Assembly (NCBI GenBank): GCA_004297725.1
Contig: SCUS01000156.1
Span: 1-64,000 of the forward strand
DNA: 64,000 nucleotides
Source: Myxococcaceae bacterium
Lineage (GTDB): Bacteria > Myxococcota_A > Polyangia > Polyangiales > Ga0077539
Direction of reading: 5' to 3'
In this document: piece after piece, positions 15,742 through 26,700 of the stretch
Layout: each line of letters starts with the position of its first letter
Position numbering within the stretch: the stretch's first letter is position 1
Notes under the pieces: generated by a model
The model's database searches: none
What the model was told of the DNA's origin: nothing
Seen by the model: the letters and a program-made list of their open reading frames with translations, nothing else
Translations under genes and position numbers: made by a program

Positions 15742-17363
15742 CGCGCGCCCGGCCTCGCCGGGGGCCTCGCCGGGGGCCTCCTCGACGGCACCGGGCAGCT
15801 CGCCCCGGCGCACCCGCTCGGCACCACCGTGCGCCCGGCCGCCGCCGCGCTGGTCATCGCCGCCGCCGTGGTCGCCGGCAGCGCGCGGGTCAGGCCCTGA
15901 CGCACCATCCACCCCGCGGTGCCGCAGAAGCCCGGGCGGCGCACCTCCTGGATGTCGTCGCTCTCCAGCGGCTGCGTGAGGGCGAGGTACTGGTCCGCGG
16001 TGTACTCCGGGTGGTCGTCCTGCCGCGCGGACCCTGCGGCGCCAGGGGCCCCGGTGCCCACGCGCCAGACCTGCATGGTGGGCGGATAGGCGTCGAGCCA
16101 GCGCTGGCGCACGGCCTGGTCTCCCTCGCGGATGATCCGGTACCGGGTGATGCGAAAGCCCGGGATGCCCCGCTGCGTGAGCACCCGCGTGCCCGCCGGC
16201 AGGTTGGCGTCGGGCACCTCGCGCTCCTCGAAGCGGTCGACCCGGGGCATCACCTTGCGCACGAAGGTCACCGCGCGGGTGCGACGCGCGCCCAGCAGCT
16301 CGATGCGGGCGAGCCCGTTGTTGAGCCGGGTGTGCACCACCACCGGGAAGGGCAGCGTGTTGCGCAGCTTCAGGTTGATCGACGGGTACACCACCGTCGC
16401 GTCGAGGCCCATCTTGATGTAGCCGCTGGGGCGCGAGTGCGGCGTGCGGTCGACGACCTCCATGCCCGCGAAGAACGACGCCGCGAACAGGCTCCCGGCG
16501 ATCTGGCAGACGCCGCCGCCGACCCCGTCGATGAGCTCGCCCGCGGAGATGACCGTCGCCATGCGGAAGCCGTTGGCCTCGGAGCGGTCGCCCACGATCT
16601 CGTTGAAGTCGAGCACCGCGCCCGGCATCCAGACGTAGCCGTTCACCCGGCTGGCCGCGAGGTGGAGGTTGTACGTGCGGTCGCGGTGGTCTTCGTTGGC
16701 GTTGTAGTTGGTCTGGAACCACCCCACGACGGCGTTCATCTCCACGTCGCGGAGCTGCTCGGAGGTGGTCGTCGGGTCGGTGTGCTCCAGCACCGCCTCC
16801 ACCCGATTGCGCCCGCTGGTGAACGCCGTGTCGAGCAGCGCCAGCGTGCCGAACACATCGAGGAAGGTGCCGCGCCGCTCCGGGATCACCCGCCGCTGCT
16901 CGACGTCGATGCGCGCGTCCACCGGGACGTGGTCGACCTCCTCCTTGAGCTGCGCGAGGAGCGGCAGCGCCACGGCCCCCTCCAGGCGCACCGGGAGGGG
17001 CAGCTCGATGGGCCCGCGGGCGAGGGCGGCGTGGTGCCGGACGAGCGCGCTCGACGGGTCGGCCGCGGCGCGCAGCAGGTGCTCGAGCAGGCGCACGTCG
17101 ACCCGGGCGCCGAAGGCCTCGCGGCTGCGCTCGAGCGTGCGCTCCTCGGCGACGATGGTGACGTGCTCGCGGAGGTACGCGCGAGCCAGGTCGAGGGCCT
17201 GCGCATGGGGATCGGGCCCGAGGGCCACCGGACGGCCGCGCACCCTCACCCGCGGGACGCCCGCGGCCTGCGGGGCCCGCTCAGGGAGCAGCAGGTACCC
17301 GATGCCTCCGCCCATCAGGGCGAACAGCAGGGACAGCGAGGAGAGCCGCAGCCAGCGCGTCAT
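15738..17363 (-). CDS. VanW family protein, membrane-anchored
   Basis: The 541-residue protein begins with a signal-anchor (MTRWLRLSSLSLLFALMGGG) and then an N-terminal region seen in peptidoglycan-binding type VanW proteins. The VanW domain spans roughly residues 220-360 and shows TYNLHLAASRVNGYVWMPG, FNEIVGDRS, GGGVCQIAGSLFAAS and INLKLRN. The C-terminus, after the VanW/G5-like part, contains YRIIREGDQAV and ends in a Pro/Ala/Arg-rich tail. VanW proteins are envelope-associated; the name comes from vancomycin-resistance operons but no resistance function is implied. It lies between a nitrilase-family gene and coaBC, overlapping the latter by 4 bp. Confidence 0.85.
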   Translation of the reverse strand: MTRWLRLSSLSLLFALMGGGIGYLLLPERAPQAAGVPRVRVRGRPVALGPDPHAQALDLARAYLREHVTIVAEERTLERSREAFGARVDVRLLEHLLRAAADPSSALVRHHAALARGPIELPLPVRLEGAVALPLLAQLKEEVDHVPVDARIDVEQRRVIPERRGTFLDVFGTLALLDTAFTSGRNRVEAVLEHTDPTTTSEQLRDVEMNAVVGWFQTNYNANEDHRDRTYNLHLAASRVNGYVWMPGAVLDFNEIVGDRSEANGFRMATVISAGELIDGVGGGVCQIAGSLFAASFFAGMEVVDRTPHSRPSGYIKMGLDATVVYPSINLKLRNTLPFPVVVHTRLNNGLARIELLGARRTRAVTFVRKVMPRVDRFEEREVPDANLPAGTRVLTQRGIPGFRITRYRIIREGDQAVRQRWLDAYPPTMQVWRVGTGAPGAAGSARQDDHPEYTADQYLALTQPLESDDIQEVRRPGFCGTAGWMVRQGLTRALPATTAAAMTSAAAAGRTVVPSGCAGASCPVPSRRPPARPPARPGAR

Positions 17364-17401
17364 GGGAGCTCCCCGGTCGGTAGACCGCGGAGCCGGTCGG
17401 G

Positions 17402-18238
17402 TCAACCTTCCGACCGGGAGCGGCCGATGCGCCGGTGCGCGAGCGACGGCAGCGACGCGCGCACCGAGGCCGTGCGCCCGGGGTCGATCTCCGCGAGCAC
17501 CACCCCCTCGCCCTCGGCCCGCTCGGCCAGCACCACGCCCCACGGGTCGACGATCATCGCGTGGCCCCAGGTGGTGCGCCCGCCCGGGTGCGTCCCCCAC
17601 TGCGCCGCCGCCAGCACGTAGGACTGCGACTCCACCGCCCTCGCCCGCAGCAGCAGCTCCCAGTGCGCGCGCCCGGTCGTGGCCGTGAAGGCCGCGGGCA
17701 CCGCGAGCACCGTCGCGCCGCCGTCCACGAGCCCGCGGTACAGCTCCGGGAAGCGCACGTCGTAGCAGACGCTCAGGCCCAGCCGGCCCACCGGCGAGTC
17801 AGCCACCACCAGCGCGTCGCCCGGGGCCGTATTACGCGACTCCGTAAGAACGGGCCCGCCCGGCAGGTCGATGTCGAAGAGGTGGATCTTCCGGTAGCGC
17901 GCCACCACCACGCCGCGCTCGTCGAGCAGCGCCGCGGTGTTGAAGGTGCGCGCGTCCTCCGCGCGGGCCTCGGGCACGCCGCCCCAGAGCACCCACGCCC
18001 CGGTCTCCCTGGAGAGCGCCGCCATCCGCTCGCCGCACGGCCCCCCCGGGGCTTCGCCCGGGACATACCTCCCGGCGACCTGCCCCCGGCCCTCCTCGGC
18101 GCCCATGTAGAGCGCGTTCTCGGGCATCACCACCAGCGCAGCGCCCGCCGCCGCCGCCTCGCGCCCGAGGGCCTCCGCGGTCGACAGGTTGCGGTCGACG
18201 TCCTCGCCGGAGTTGAGCTGAACCACCGCTGCCTTCAC
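17402..18238 (-). CDS. Carbon-nitrogen hydrolase (nitrilase superfamily, Nit-type amidase)
   Basis: The 278-residue enzyme has the full nitrilase-superfamily catalytic triad. Glu is in VVMPENALYMG (near residue 42), Lys in YRKIHLFDID (near 116) and Cys in SVCYDVRFPELYR (near 153). Closest motif agreement is with the Nit1/Nit2 group, including deaminated-glutathione amidases that repair glutathione mis-transaminated to its alpha-keto form. HLFDID followed by the CYDVRFPE block is typical. The start is GTG at 18238, overlapping the upstream gene stop by 4 bp. It is soluble with no signal peptide. Exact substrate is uncertain. Confidence 0.88.
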   Translation of the reverse strand: MKAAVVQLNSGEDVDRNLSTAEALGREAAAAGAALVVMPENALYMGAEEGRGQVAGRYVPGEAPGGPCGERMAALSRETGAWVLWGGVPEARAEDARTFNTAALLDERGVVVARYRKIHLFDIDLPGGPVLTESRNTAPGDALVVADSPVGRLGLSVCYDVRFPELYRGLVDGGATVLAVPAAFTATTGRAHWELLLRARAVESQSYVLAAAQWGTHPGGRTTWGHAMIVDPWGVVLAERAEGEGVVLAEIDPGRTASVRASLPSLAHRRIGRSRSEG

Positions 18239-18678
18239 GCGCCACCCCTCCCCGCGAACTCCACCACGCCCGAGCGCAGCGCCGCGCGCGTCGGAACGAT
18301 CTCCCGCCCGGTGAGCGCCGCCACGGTCACGACCATCCACGCCTCCGGCAGGCCCCGCACCCGGTAGCTGGCGTTGCGCGACTCCACCACCAGCGCGACG
18401 CCCTCACGGCGCACCGCCACCACGCCTCGATCGATGAGGGCCTCCAGCGGCGGCGCCCAGCCCGGCGCGCAGCGACGCCACCACGCGGCCGCCTCGTGCA
18501 CCAGCACCAGGGGCATCGGCTCGCCTTCCGGGGCGACGACCCCGGCGGGGATCTCCGGGTGGGTCACCCCGCGCCGGGCGCGGACCCTCCCCGCGAAGGC
18601 GACGGGGCCGAGCGGGGCGAGGCCCTGGAGGGCGGCGGAGCGCAGTCGGGCGAGCGGGTCGTGGGTCACGGAGCGCAC
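18235..18678 (-). CDS. Hypothetical protein
   Basis: The 147-residue, Ala/Val/Arg-rich protein is unrecognised. It begins at GTG 18678 and has the segment VHEAAAWWRRCAPGW mid-protein, followed by LEALIDRGVVAVRREGVALVVES and YRVRGLPEAWMVVTVAALTGREIVP. No signal peptide or membrane helix is clear. The 4-bp overlap with the nitrilase gene suggests co-translation and argues that it is real. It could be a small regulatory or adaptor protein; nothing stronger can be said. Confidence 0.55.
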   Translation of the reverse strand: MRSVTHDPLARLRSAALQGLAPLGPVAFAGRVRARRGVTHPEIPAGVVAPEGEPMPLVLVHEAAAWWRRCAPGWAPPLEALIDRGVVAVRREGVALVVESRNASYRVRGLPEAWMVVTVAALTGREIVPTRAALRSGVVEFAGRGGA

Positions 18679-18718
18679 GATAGCGCGGTCCGACGGCAGT
18701 CTTCAGGGGGAAGCGAAG

Positions 18719-19780
18719 CTAGTGGGCGCAGGGCGAGGACGGAGACGAGGCCGAGCCGGCGCAGGGCGAGCCCGAGCCCGAGGCGCAGGGGGTGCCCGAA
18801 GCGCAGGGCGACCCGGAGGCGCAGGGCTCGCTGCCCGAGGTGCACCACGCCACGCGCGCGACGATGGCGACCTGGGCGGCGGAGATGATCGCCAGCCCGG
18901 CGATGCCCATGAGCACCGTGTAGCCGAGGCCCTTGCGCACGAGCCCGAGGTCGCCCGGGACCACCGCGACCACCTCGCTGGGCGACTGCGCGCGGAAGGG
19001 GGCGGGCTCCATCGTGGGGTGGGTGTGCGGGCGCACCAGAACGTGGTCGAGCACCGGCGCCCAGACGAGCGGCGTGGAGACGTGCTCGACCTCGCGCGGG
19101 ACGATCGCGAGCGAGCCGTCGCTGACCGCCTGCTCGAAGCGGGCGAGGCGCACCGCGCGCAGCATCGCCGCGAGCGTGAGCACCGAGGCGACCACCGTGA
19201 GCCCCACCGAGGCGGCGTGCAGGACGTCGATGCGGTAGCGCCAGCCGGCGAGGCCCGCGCAGGCGCCGATGAGCGTCGCGGCCTCGATGGAGAGGCGCTC
19301 GGCGCGGCTGGCCGAGGGCTCCCGCTGGGCGGCGCGCACCCGGAGCGACCAGAGCGAGAAGAGGACGCCGAAGCCCCCGCCGACCAGCAGCCCGTAAGCC
19401 GCGCCGTAGGCCGTGGCCACCGGCAGGAAGCGCGTGAGCGCGAAGCCCGCGCTGGCGACGACGGCGATGGAGACGACCGCGCCGCCGAGGACGCCGAGGA
19501 GCAGCGAGCGCCCGAGGGTGCGCACGACCGCCTGCGCGGCGCTGCCGTCGGGCTGCGCGGCGGCGCGGGCGACGTAGGCCCCGCAGATCGCCCCGAGGAG
19601 CAGCGTGGGCAGCCAGCCCCGCGGGGCCATGTGCTCGGCGCCGACCCACTGGAACATCAGCGGCGACAGGAGCGCGCCGAGGGTCGCGAAGAGGACGCGC
19701 GTGGCCCTGAGGGCCGAGGCCGCGTCGACGGTGCGGAGGGGGAGAGGGAACGGCGTGGCGTCCATATGGAGGCCGAGCAT
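18719..19780 (-). CDS. Polytopic membrane protein with Cys-rich C-terminal tail
   Basis: The 353-residue protein has about six to eight membrane helices in residues 25-200, for example [28 protein letters not shown] and the [17 protein letters not shown] region. A soluble stretch (about 215-280) and a last helix near 290-310 follow. After that helix comes a 41-residue tail of Ser/Gly/Ala/Pro with six cysteines spaced 5-10 residues apart, the repeating core being PCASG. The start could be 19780 (MLGLH) or 19765 (MDATP). It follows rodA in the cell-shape gene run. No family is recognised. Confidence 0.65.
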
Positions 19781-19812
19781 GAACCCGCGGCCCCGGGGTG
19801 ACCAGCCCTCCC

Positions 19813-20922
19813 CTACAAGGCCCTGCGGCGCATGGAGACATTCATCAGCAGACCCACCCCGATCAGGATCGCGAGCACGCTCGAGCCGCCGTAGGAGAAG
19901 AACGGCAGGGTCACTCCGACCACCGGGAGGCTGCGGGTGACCATCCCGACGTTGAACACCACGTGCCAGAAGAAGAGGGCCGCGACGCCGACGGCGATGG
20001 CGGCGCCGAAGCGGTCCTTGGCGAGCGAGGCGATGCGCAGGGCCCAGAGGATGAGGAAGAGGTAGAGCAGCAGCACGATCACGACCCCGAGGAAGCCCTG
20101 CTCCTGGGCCCACACCGGGAAGGGGAAGTCGGTGTGCGTGTCGGGCAGGAAGTGCTGCTGGTTCTGGGTGCTCTGCATGAACCCCTGGCCCCACCAGCGG
20201 CCGCTGCCGATGGCCACCATGCTCTGGTGCGCCTGCCAGCCGGTGCCCTGCACGTCGACCTGCTCGCTCATGAACGAGGTCAGCCGCTCCTTCTGGTACT
20301 GCTTCAGTCCGTAGAGCCAGAGCAGCGTGCCGCCGATGCCGCCGCCGCCCACGATGACCCCGAGGGTCCGCCAGGAGATGCGCACCAGCGAGAGGGTGCT
20401 CACCGCCACGAGGCCCACGATGAGGGCCGTCCCGAGGTCGGGCTGGGCCATGATGAGCCCAAGGGGAAGGGCGATGAGGGCGCCCGGGGCGATGAGGTCG
20501 CGCAGGGACCACGCCCCGCTGCGCTGGTCGCGGTGCACGTAGCGCGCGACCGCGAGCATCAGGCACAGCTTCACGAACTCGCTGGGCTGGAAGAGGAAGC
20601 TCCCGATCTGGATCCAGCGGTGCGTCCCGCGGATGCTCTTGCCCAGCAGGAACACCAGCACCAGCGCCACGATCGACCCGATGTACGCGCCGTACGCGTA
20701 GCGCTCGTAGACCTTGTAGTCGATGGCCGCGACGATCACCGCCACGCCGCCGCCGAGGGCGAGCCAGTAGATCTGCTGGATGTACAGCTCCGCGCGCGCC
20801 CCGGTCTGCGCGCTGGTGGCGGAGTAGAGGTTGACCACCCCGAGCGTCGCGATGACGCACACCACGAGGAAGAGCGGCCAGTCGAAGTCGTCCCGTAGCC
20901 GATGCTGGATCGTGCGCGCCAT
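19813..20922 (-). CDS. rodA: Rod shape-determining peptidoglycan glycosyltransferase RodA
   Basis: The 369-residue SEDS-family protein has about ten membrane helices and polymerises lipid II glycan strands in the elongasome together with PBP2. Characteristic motifs are [40 protein letters not shown]-like sequence, [19 protein letters not shown] (with the catalytic-region Asp) and [10 protein letters not shown]. It lies 5 bp downstream of mrdA, the usual pairing. The ATG at 20922 is the first start after the mrdA stop and gives the normal length. Confidence 0.95.
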
Positions 20923-20927
20923 GGCTC

Positions 20928-22835
20928 TCAGCGCCTCGGCTGGTGGGCCCGCCAGGTGGCCACGCTGGGGATGGGTGCGCCCGGGCGGATGCGTGTGAAG
21001 TACTCCCGCACCACCTGGGTCATGAGCGGCGCCGCCTCGTGGCCGCCGGAGCCGCCGTGCTCGACCAGCAGCACCACGGCGATCTCGGGGCTGGCCGCCG
21101 GGGCGAAGCCCGCGAACCAGGCGTGGTCGCGCTGCGTCGACCAGCTGCGCCGCGGGTCCGTCGGGTCGCGCACGATGCGGGACACCTGCGCGGTGCCGGT
21201 CTTTCCGGCGACGTCGACCTCGGCGATCTGCGCCGCGTGCGCCGTGCCGTGCGCGTCGGAGATCACCCCGGCGAGCGCGTTGGTGATCATCGAGAGGTGC
21301 GCCGGGGTGACGCTCACCTGACGCCGCACGGTCGGTGGAAAGGTCTGGATGATGGTCCCGTCGGGGCCCTCGACGCGCGAGACGAGCTGAGGGACGAAGA
21401 GCGTGCCGCCGTTGGCGAGGGCGGCGTAGGCCATGGCGAGCTGGAGCACCGTGACGCGCACGTTGCCCTGGCCGATGGCGGTGTTGAGCGTGTGCCCGAT
21501 GCGAAACTGCCCCGGGTAGTTCTGCGCGTACCAGGCGCGGGTCGGGATGAACCCCGGGGTCTCCTGGTTGATCCCGATGCCCGAGCGGTGCCCGAGGCCG
21601 AAGTCGAAGGCCATGCTCGCGATGCGGTCCATCGTGACGGCCTCGGCGAGCGTGTAGAAGTACACGTTGCACGACTCCACCAGCGCCCGGTGCAGGCTCA
21701 CCGGCCCGTGCACGTGCTTGCAGCGAAACACCCGCCGGCCCAGCTCGTGGCGCCCGGTGCAGGTGACCTGCGAGCGAGCGTCGATGAGCCCCGCCTCGAG
21801 CCCCGCGAGCGCCGTGAAAGGCTTGAAGGTCGAGCCCGGGTAGTAGCTCTCGTAGATGGTCTTATCGATGCGCGGGCGGTAGGGATTCTCGTCGATCTCG
21901 CGGTTGAGCAGCGCCGAGATGCCCATGGTCATCGTGTTGGGGTCGACGCTCGGCTTGGAGTAGAGCGCGAGCACCCGGCCGGTGCGCACCTCCACCACCG
22001 CCGCCGCGCCGCTGGGCTTGCCGCGGAAGGCCCGGTCGATGGCCCGCATGAGCTCCATGTCGAGCGTGAGCACGAGGTCGCGCCCGGGCACCGGGTCGCG
22101 GTGCCGGTCGGGGCCGAGGCCCGCGATGGAGTCGCGCGTGATGAGCAGCCCCCGCACGTCGTGCTCGAGCCTCACCCAGCCGCGCCGGCCGCGAAGGATC
22201 GACTCCCACGCCTGCTCGACGCCCGATCGCCCCATGCGCTCGCCCGCCCGGTAGTCGCGGCCCGCGAACTCCCTCAGGTCGTCGGCGTTGACCTCGTTGA
22301 GGAAGCCCAGCGCGTGCGCCGCGAGCTCGCCGAAGGGGTACTGCCGCACCGGCGTCGCGATCACCGAGATGCCGCGGGGAAACTCCGAGCGGTGCGTCTC
22401 GATGAGCGCCAGCGACTCGCGGTCGATGTCCGAGCGCGCGAGCATGTGCTGGTAGCGCCGCGAGCCCTCGGCGTTGCGCATGCGCGCCTCGAGGCGGTCG
22501 CGCTCGTCGCGGGTGAGCCCGAGGTAGTCGGCGAAGCGGGTGAAGCGATCCATGGGGAAGTACCCGGGGATCACGTAGACGTTGTAGGCGGGGCGGTTGG
22601 CGGCGATGACCCGGCCGCGGGAGTCGCGGATCATCCCGCGCGTCGAGGGCAGGTCGACCCGCCGCAGCACGTTGTCCTCGGCGATCTGGAGCCAGCGGGC
22701 GTTGTCGACGATCTGGATCCAGAAGACCCGGCCGACGAGCAGGAGCACGCCGAGCAGCACCGCCGCGCTCATGAAGCGCACGCGCTCTCGGATCTCTCCG
22801 AGGCCTGCCTTCTGCACGAGTTCGATGGACGCCAT
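20928..22835 (-). CDS. mrdA: Penicillin-binding protein 2 (elongasome DD-transpeptidase)
   Basis: The 635-residue class B PBP cross-links peptidoglycan during cell elongation. A single N-terminal membrane anchor (about 23-40) precedes the dimerisation/pedestal domain, which has the [19 protein letters not shown] motif. The transpeptidase domain follows with SxxK as GSTFKPFTA (Ser acyl acceptor near residue 333), SxN as ESCNVYF and KTG as [10 protein letters not shown]. All three active-site boxes are intact. It sits between mreD (11 bp upstream) and rodA (5 bp downstream). The start at MASIELVQ gives the expected short cytoplasmic tail; the longer frame upstream has no homology. Confidence 0.95.
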
Positions 22836-22846
22836 GCGATCTCCCT

Positions 22847-23350
22847 CTAGCCCGTCTCGTCGGGTCGCGGCGCGGTGCCCGGCAGCGCCTGCACGAAGCG
22901 GAACACCAGCGGCGCGCACAGCGCCGTGGCCAGCGCCTGCGAGGCGACGACGCCGAGGGCTGGTAGCACCGCGAGCACCCGCCGGTCGAACACCAGCAGG
23001 AGCCCCATCATCCCCACCCCCGCGACGCACGACGCCACGAAGGCCAGCACCATCTGGAATACCACCCCGTGTAAGAAGAGCTTGAGCCCCGCGGCGCGCG
23101 CGAGGAGGAAGATGCTCACCAGGGTGAAGGTCCAGAGGCCGAGCGAGCCACCCGAGAAGACGTCGGTGAGGTAGCCGAGCACGAAGGCCACGGAGACGCC
23201 GCGCGCGAGGGAGAACTCCCCGACGGACATGTAGAGCACCATCGGGAGCACCAGCGACGGCGCCGGGTACTCCGACCACAGCACCCGCGCGAGCACCGTC
23301 TGCGCCAGCAGCAGCAGCACCCCGGCCAGCAGCAGCGCGGCGTTGCGCAC
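22847..23350 (-). CDS. mreD: Rod shape-determining protein MreD
   Basis: The 167-residue integral membrane protein has about five helices. It matches MreD in size, in the motifs YPAPSLVLPMVLYMSVGEFSLARG and YLTDVFSGGSLGLWTF, and in position between mreC and mrdA. It is part of the inner-membrane elongasome scaffold. The start is GTG at 23350, two bases after the mreC stop, and is supported by the purine-rich site at 23357-23366. The longer upstream frame is an mreC shadow. Confidence 0.9.
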   Translation of the reverse strand: MRNAALLLAGVLLLLAQTVLARVLWSEYPAPSLVLPMVLYMSVGEFSLARGVSVAFVLGYLTDVFSGGSLGLWTFTLVSIFLLARAAGLKLFLHGVVFQMVLAFVASCVAGVGMMGLLLVFDRRVLAVLPALGVVASQALATALCAPLVFRFVQALPGTAPRPDETG

Positions 23351-23352
23351 GC

Positions 23353-24258
23353 TCAGCTCCCTCCCCGGGTCTCCGTCCGCCGGGCGCGCTGCGACGGCGC
23401 CGCGCCGGGGCGGCACCCCGGCCGGTCGACGCTCTCCGTCGCCAGCACGAGCACCTCGCCGAGCCGCGAGAAGTTCACCGCGGGCGAGAGCTCGACCTCC
23501 TGGTAGAGCCCGAACTCCCGTCGCGTCACCGCCGCCACGCGCCCCACGAGCAGCCCCGCGGGGAAGCGGCACCCGAGCCCGGAGGTGACCACCGCGTCAC
23601 CCACGCGCACGTCGTCGGTGCGCTGGAGGTACTCCACCTTCGCGGCGTAGCGGTCGCGCTCGCCGGTCCCGCGCACGATGCCCCGGGCGCCGGAGCGCTC
23701 GACCATCACGTCGACGGCGCTGCGGGAGTCGACGCTCAGCAGCACGTCGGCGTAGTTGCCGAACACGCGCGCCACCTGCCCCACCAGCCCGTCGGCGGTG
23801 ATCACCGGCTGCCCCGAGCGGAGCCTCGTGCGGTCCTGCGAGGTGATCGCGAGGCGCGTCACCCGGAAGAAGGGCGACGTGTCTCGCGCGATGACCTCCG
23901 CGGCGTACACCTCGCCGGGCGTCTCCACCCGGAGCTGCAGCAGCCGCCTCAGCCGGCGGTTCTCCTCGAACTCGCTGCGGTGCCGCGCGGCCTCGCTGCG
24001 CAGCCGGGCGTTCTCCGCGGTGAGCCGGTCGTTCTCGTGCTTCACCCGCACGAGGTAGATGTAGTCGCTCCAGATCTCCGCGGCGCCGCGCACCGGCAGG
24101 TCGATCTTGTCCTCGAGGAAGGACACCGCCGGGAGCACCAGGCGGTCGAACTCGTCGTAGCGGGTGGGGTCCTTGAGGGTCGTGCGCAGGAAGAAGAAGG
24201 GGATGCTCAGCAGCACCACGCACAGCAGCACGACCCGGTATCTCTGCCAGAGGGTCAT
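23353..24258 (-). CDS. mreC: Rod shape-determining protein MreC
   Basis: The 301-residue bitopic protein has a short cytoplasmic tail and one membrane helix (about 8-24, VVLLCVVLLSIPFFFL). A periplasmic coiled coil (about 70-115, HENDRLTAENARLRSEAARH) precedes the beta-rich MreC domain containing DGLVGQVARVFGNYADVLL, VVTSGLGCRFPAGLLVG and the closing VELSPAVNFSRLGEVLVL. It organises MreB, PBP2 and RodA. The C-terminal 25 residues are an Arg/Pro-rich extension beyond the usual end. It sits 22 bp after mreB. Confidence 0.95.
   Translation of the reverse strand: MTLWQRYRVVLLCVVLLSIPFFFLRTTLKDPTRYDEFDRLVLPAVSFLEDKIDLPVRGAAEIWSDYIYLVRVKHENDRLTAENARLRSEAARHRSEFEENRRLRRLLQLRVETPGEVYAAEVIARDTSPFFRVTRLAITSQDRTRLRSGQPVITADGLVGQVARVFGNYADVLLSVDSRSAVDVMVERSGARGIVRGTGERDRYAAKVEYLQRTDDVRVGDAVVTSGLGCRFPAGLLVGRVAAVTRREFGLYQEVELSPAVNFSRLGEVLVLATESVDRPGCRPGAAPSQRARRTETRGGS
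23357..23366 (-). promoter_or_regulatory. Ribosome binding site that fixes the mreD GTG start
   Basis: GGGGAGGGAG on the minus strand lies inside the end of mreC and stands 6 nt before the GTG at 23350, at ideal spacing. Confidence 0.7.
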
Positions 24259-24280
24259 CGGCGTCGGGGGTCTCGGGCTC

Positions 24281-25402
<1,122 letters not shown>

Positions 25403-25487
25403 ACCCCTACCCCCCCGTCGACGAAGCCGCGAGGCCCACGGCGGAGGTCAGGCCGCGCCGTCTGCGACCGACGCTCCCGATGGGGCG

Positions 25488-26597
25488 CTACCGCTCCGAG
25501 CGACCGCGCTTGAGCAGGCGCATCGCCTCGCGCACCCGCGCCAGCACGATGTCGGGCGTCTCCGCCCCTGGGAGCACCCTCGTGCCCGCCGCGGTGACCG
25601 AGGCCCGCAGCCGTCCCTCCTGCAGCGCGAGGGCCTCCGCCGCGACGCCGTCGGTCACCAGCTCGGTCAGCGCGGCCACGCCCCCGGCCAGCGGCTCGGA
25701 GCGCCAGAGCGCGAACTCACCGCCCCCGAGGCGAGCGCAGCTCACGCCCCCGGGGAGGATGCGCCGGAGCCGCTCGGCCAGCGCCACGATGGCGTCGTCG
25801 CCGACGAGCTCGCCGTACTTCTGGTTGATCGCGCCGAGGCCGTCGAGGTCGAGCACCACGAGCAGCGCCTCCGGGCGGCCCGCCGCCTGGGCCCACGCCT
25901 CCATGCGCCCGACCAGCCCCTGCGCGGTCGCCGCGTCGGTGAGCACGTCGATGGTCTCGAGGTGCGCCCGGATCTCGTCGACCCGCTGCGCGCGCGGCGC
26001 ATCGAGCACCCCCTGCAGGATCACGCCCCCCACGCGCACCCGATCGCCGTCCTGCAGCAGCGCCTCGCGCACGCGCACGCCGTTGACGAAGGTGCCGTTG
26101 GTGCTGCCGAGGTCCTTGAGGGTCCAGCCCTCCGGGCCGTGCAGGAGCGACGCGTGCCGGCGCGACACCGAGCCGTCGTCGAGCACGAGCGCGTTGTCCG
26201 GCGTGCGGCCGATGAAGATCTCGCCGATGGACGCGTCGAGCGGCAGCACGCGCCCCACCAGGCGCCGCCCCTCGCGCACGTAGAGCACCATCAACAGCGG
26301 CTGGTCGTTGGCGTCTTCCGGCGCCGCGACCCCCATCGGCTGGTGCAGGATCACCACCGCCGGACGCAGCCGGGCGAGGAGGTTCTCCCCCTGCGGCGGG
26401 GGATCGCTGTCGGCCTCCGCGGGAGAGCTCTTCGGCACGCCCCACGGGTGCGTCTCGGCCCGGAGCGCGCGCAGCACCTCCGGGTCATCGATCGACGGCA
26501 GCCCTACCGCGAAGCGCACCGGGCGCTGGGCCCAGCGCTTGAAAACATCGTCAGCGAGGGCGGCGTCGTCCGCAGCGTTCGTGTGGTTGTCGCTCAT
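25488..26597 (-). CDS. FHA domain-degenerate GGDEF protein
   Basis: The 369-residue soluble protein has an FHA domain at about 125-210 (IFIGRTPDNALVLDD, VSRRHASLL, LKDLGSTNGTFVNG), the classic phosphothreonine-binding set. A GGDEF-fold domain follows at about 240-360. Its signature reads RLGGGEF instead of GGDEF and no RxxD I-site is visible, so cyclase activity is doubtful; the domain may bind GTP or c-di-GMP as a sensor. The start is MSDN at 26597. It lies 104 bp after hemC in the same direction. FHA-GGDEF fusions are common in Myxococcota; partner Ser/Thr kinases are not in this window. Confidence 0.85.
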   Translation of the reverse strand: MSDNHTNAADDAALADDVFKRWAQRPVRFAVGLPSIDDPEVLRALRAETHPWGVPKSSPAEADSDPPPQGENLLARLRPAVVILHQPMGVAAPEDANDQPLLMVLYVREGRRLVGRVLPLDASIGEIFIGRTPDNALVLDDGSVSRRHASLLHGPEGWTLKDLGSTNGTFVNGVRVREALLQDGDRVRVGGVILQGVLDAPRAQRVDEIRAHLETIDVLTDAATAQGLVGRMEAWAQAAGRPEALLVVLDLDGLGAINQKYGELVGDDAIVALAERLRRILPGGVSCARLGGGEFALWRSEPLAGGVAALTELVTDGVAAEALALQEGRLRASVTAAGTRVLPGAETPDIVLARVREAMRLLKRGRSER

Positions 26598-26700
26598 CTT
26601 GGGCTTCGGATCTGCACGCTTCCACGACTGGACGGGCGCCAGCAACCGCCTATGTCGGGAGTCCGGCGCCAAGGTCGGCGCGGCGTCGGCGCGATCGGGC

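Noticed and set aside
15738-15800. Pro/Ala/Arg-rich C-terminus of the VanW protein as a possible frameshift artefact
   Set aside because: The stop overlaps the coaBC GTG start by 4 bp in the standard coupling arrangement, so the frame is most likely genuine.
26597-26672. 25-codon N-terminal extension of the FHA-GGDEF protein
   Set aside because: The extension is basic and unlike the family; the MSDN methionine gives a natural acidic N-terminus.
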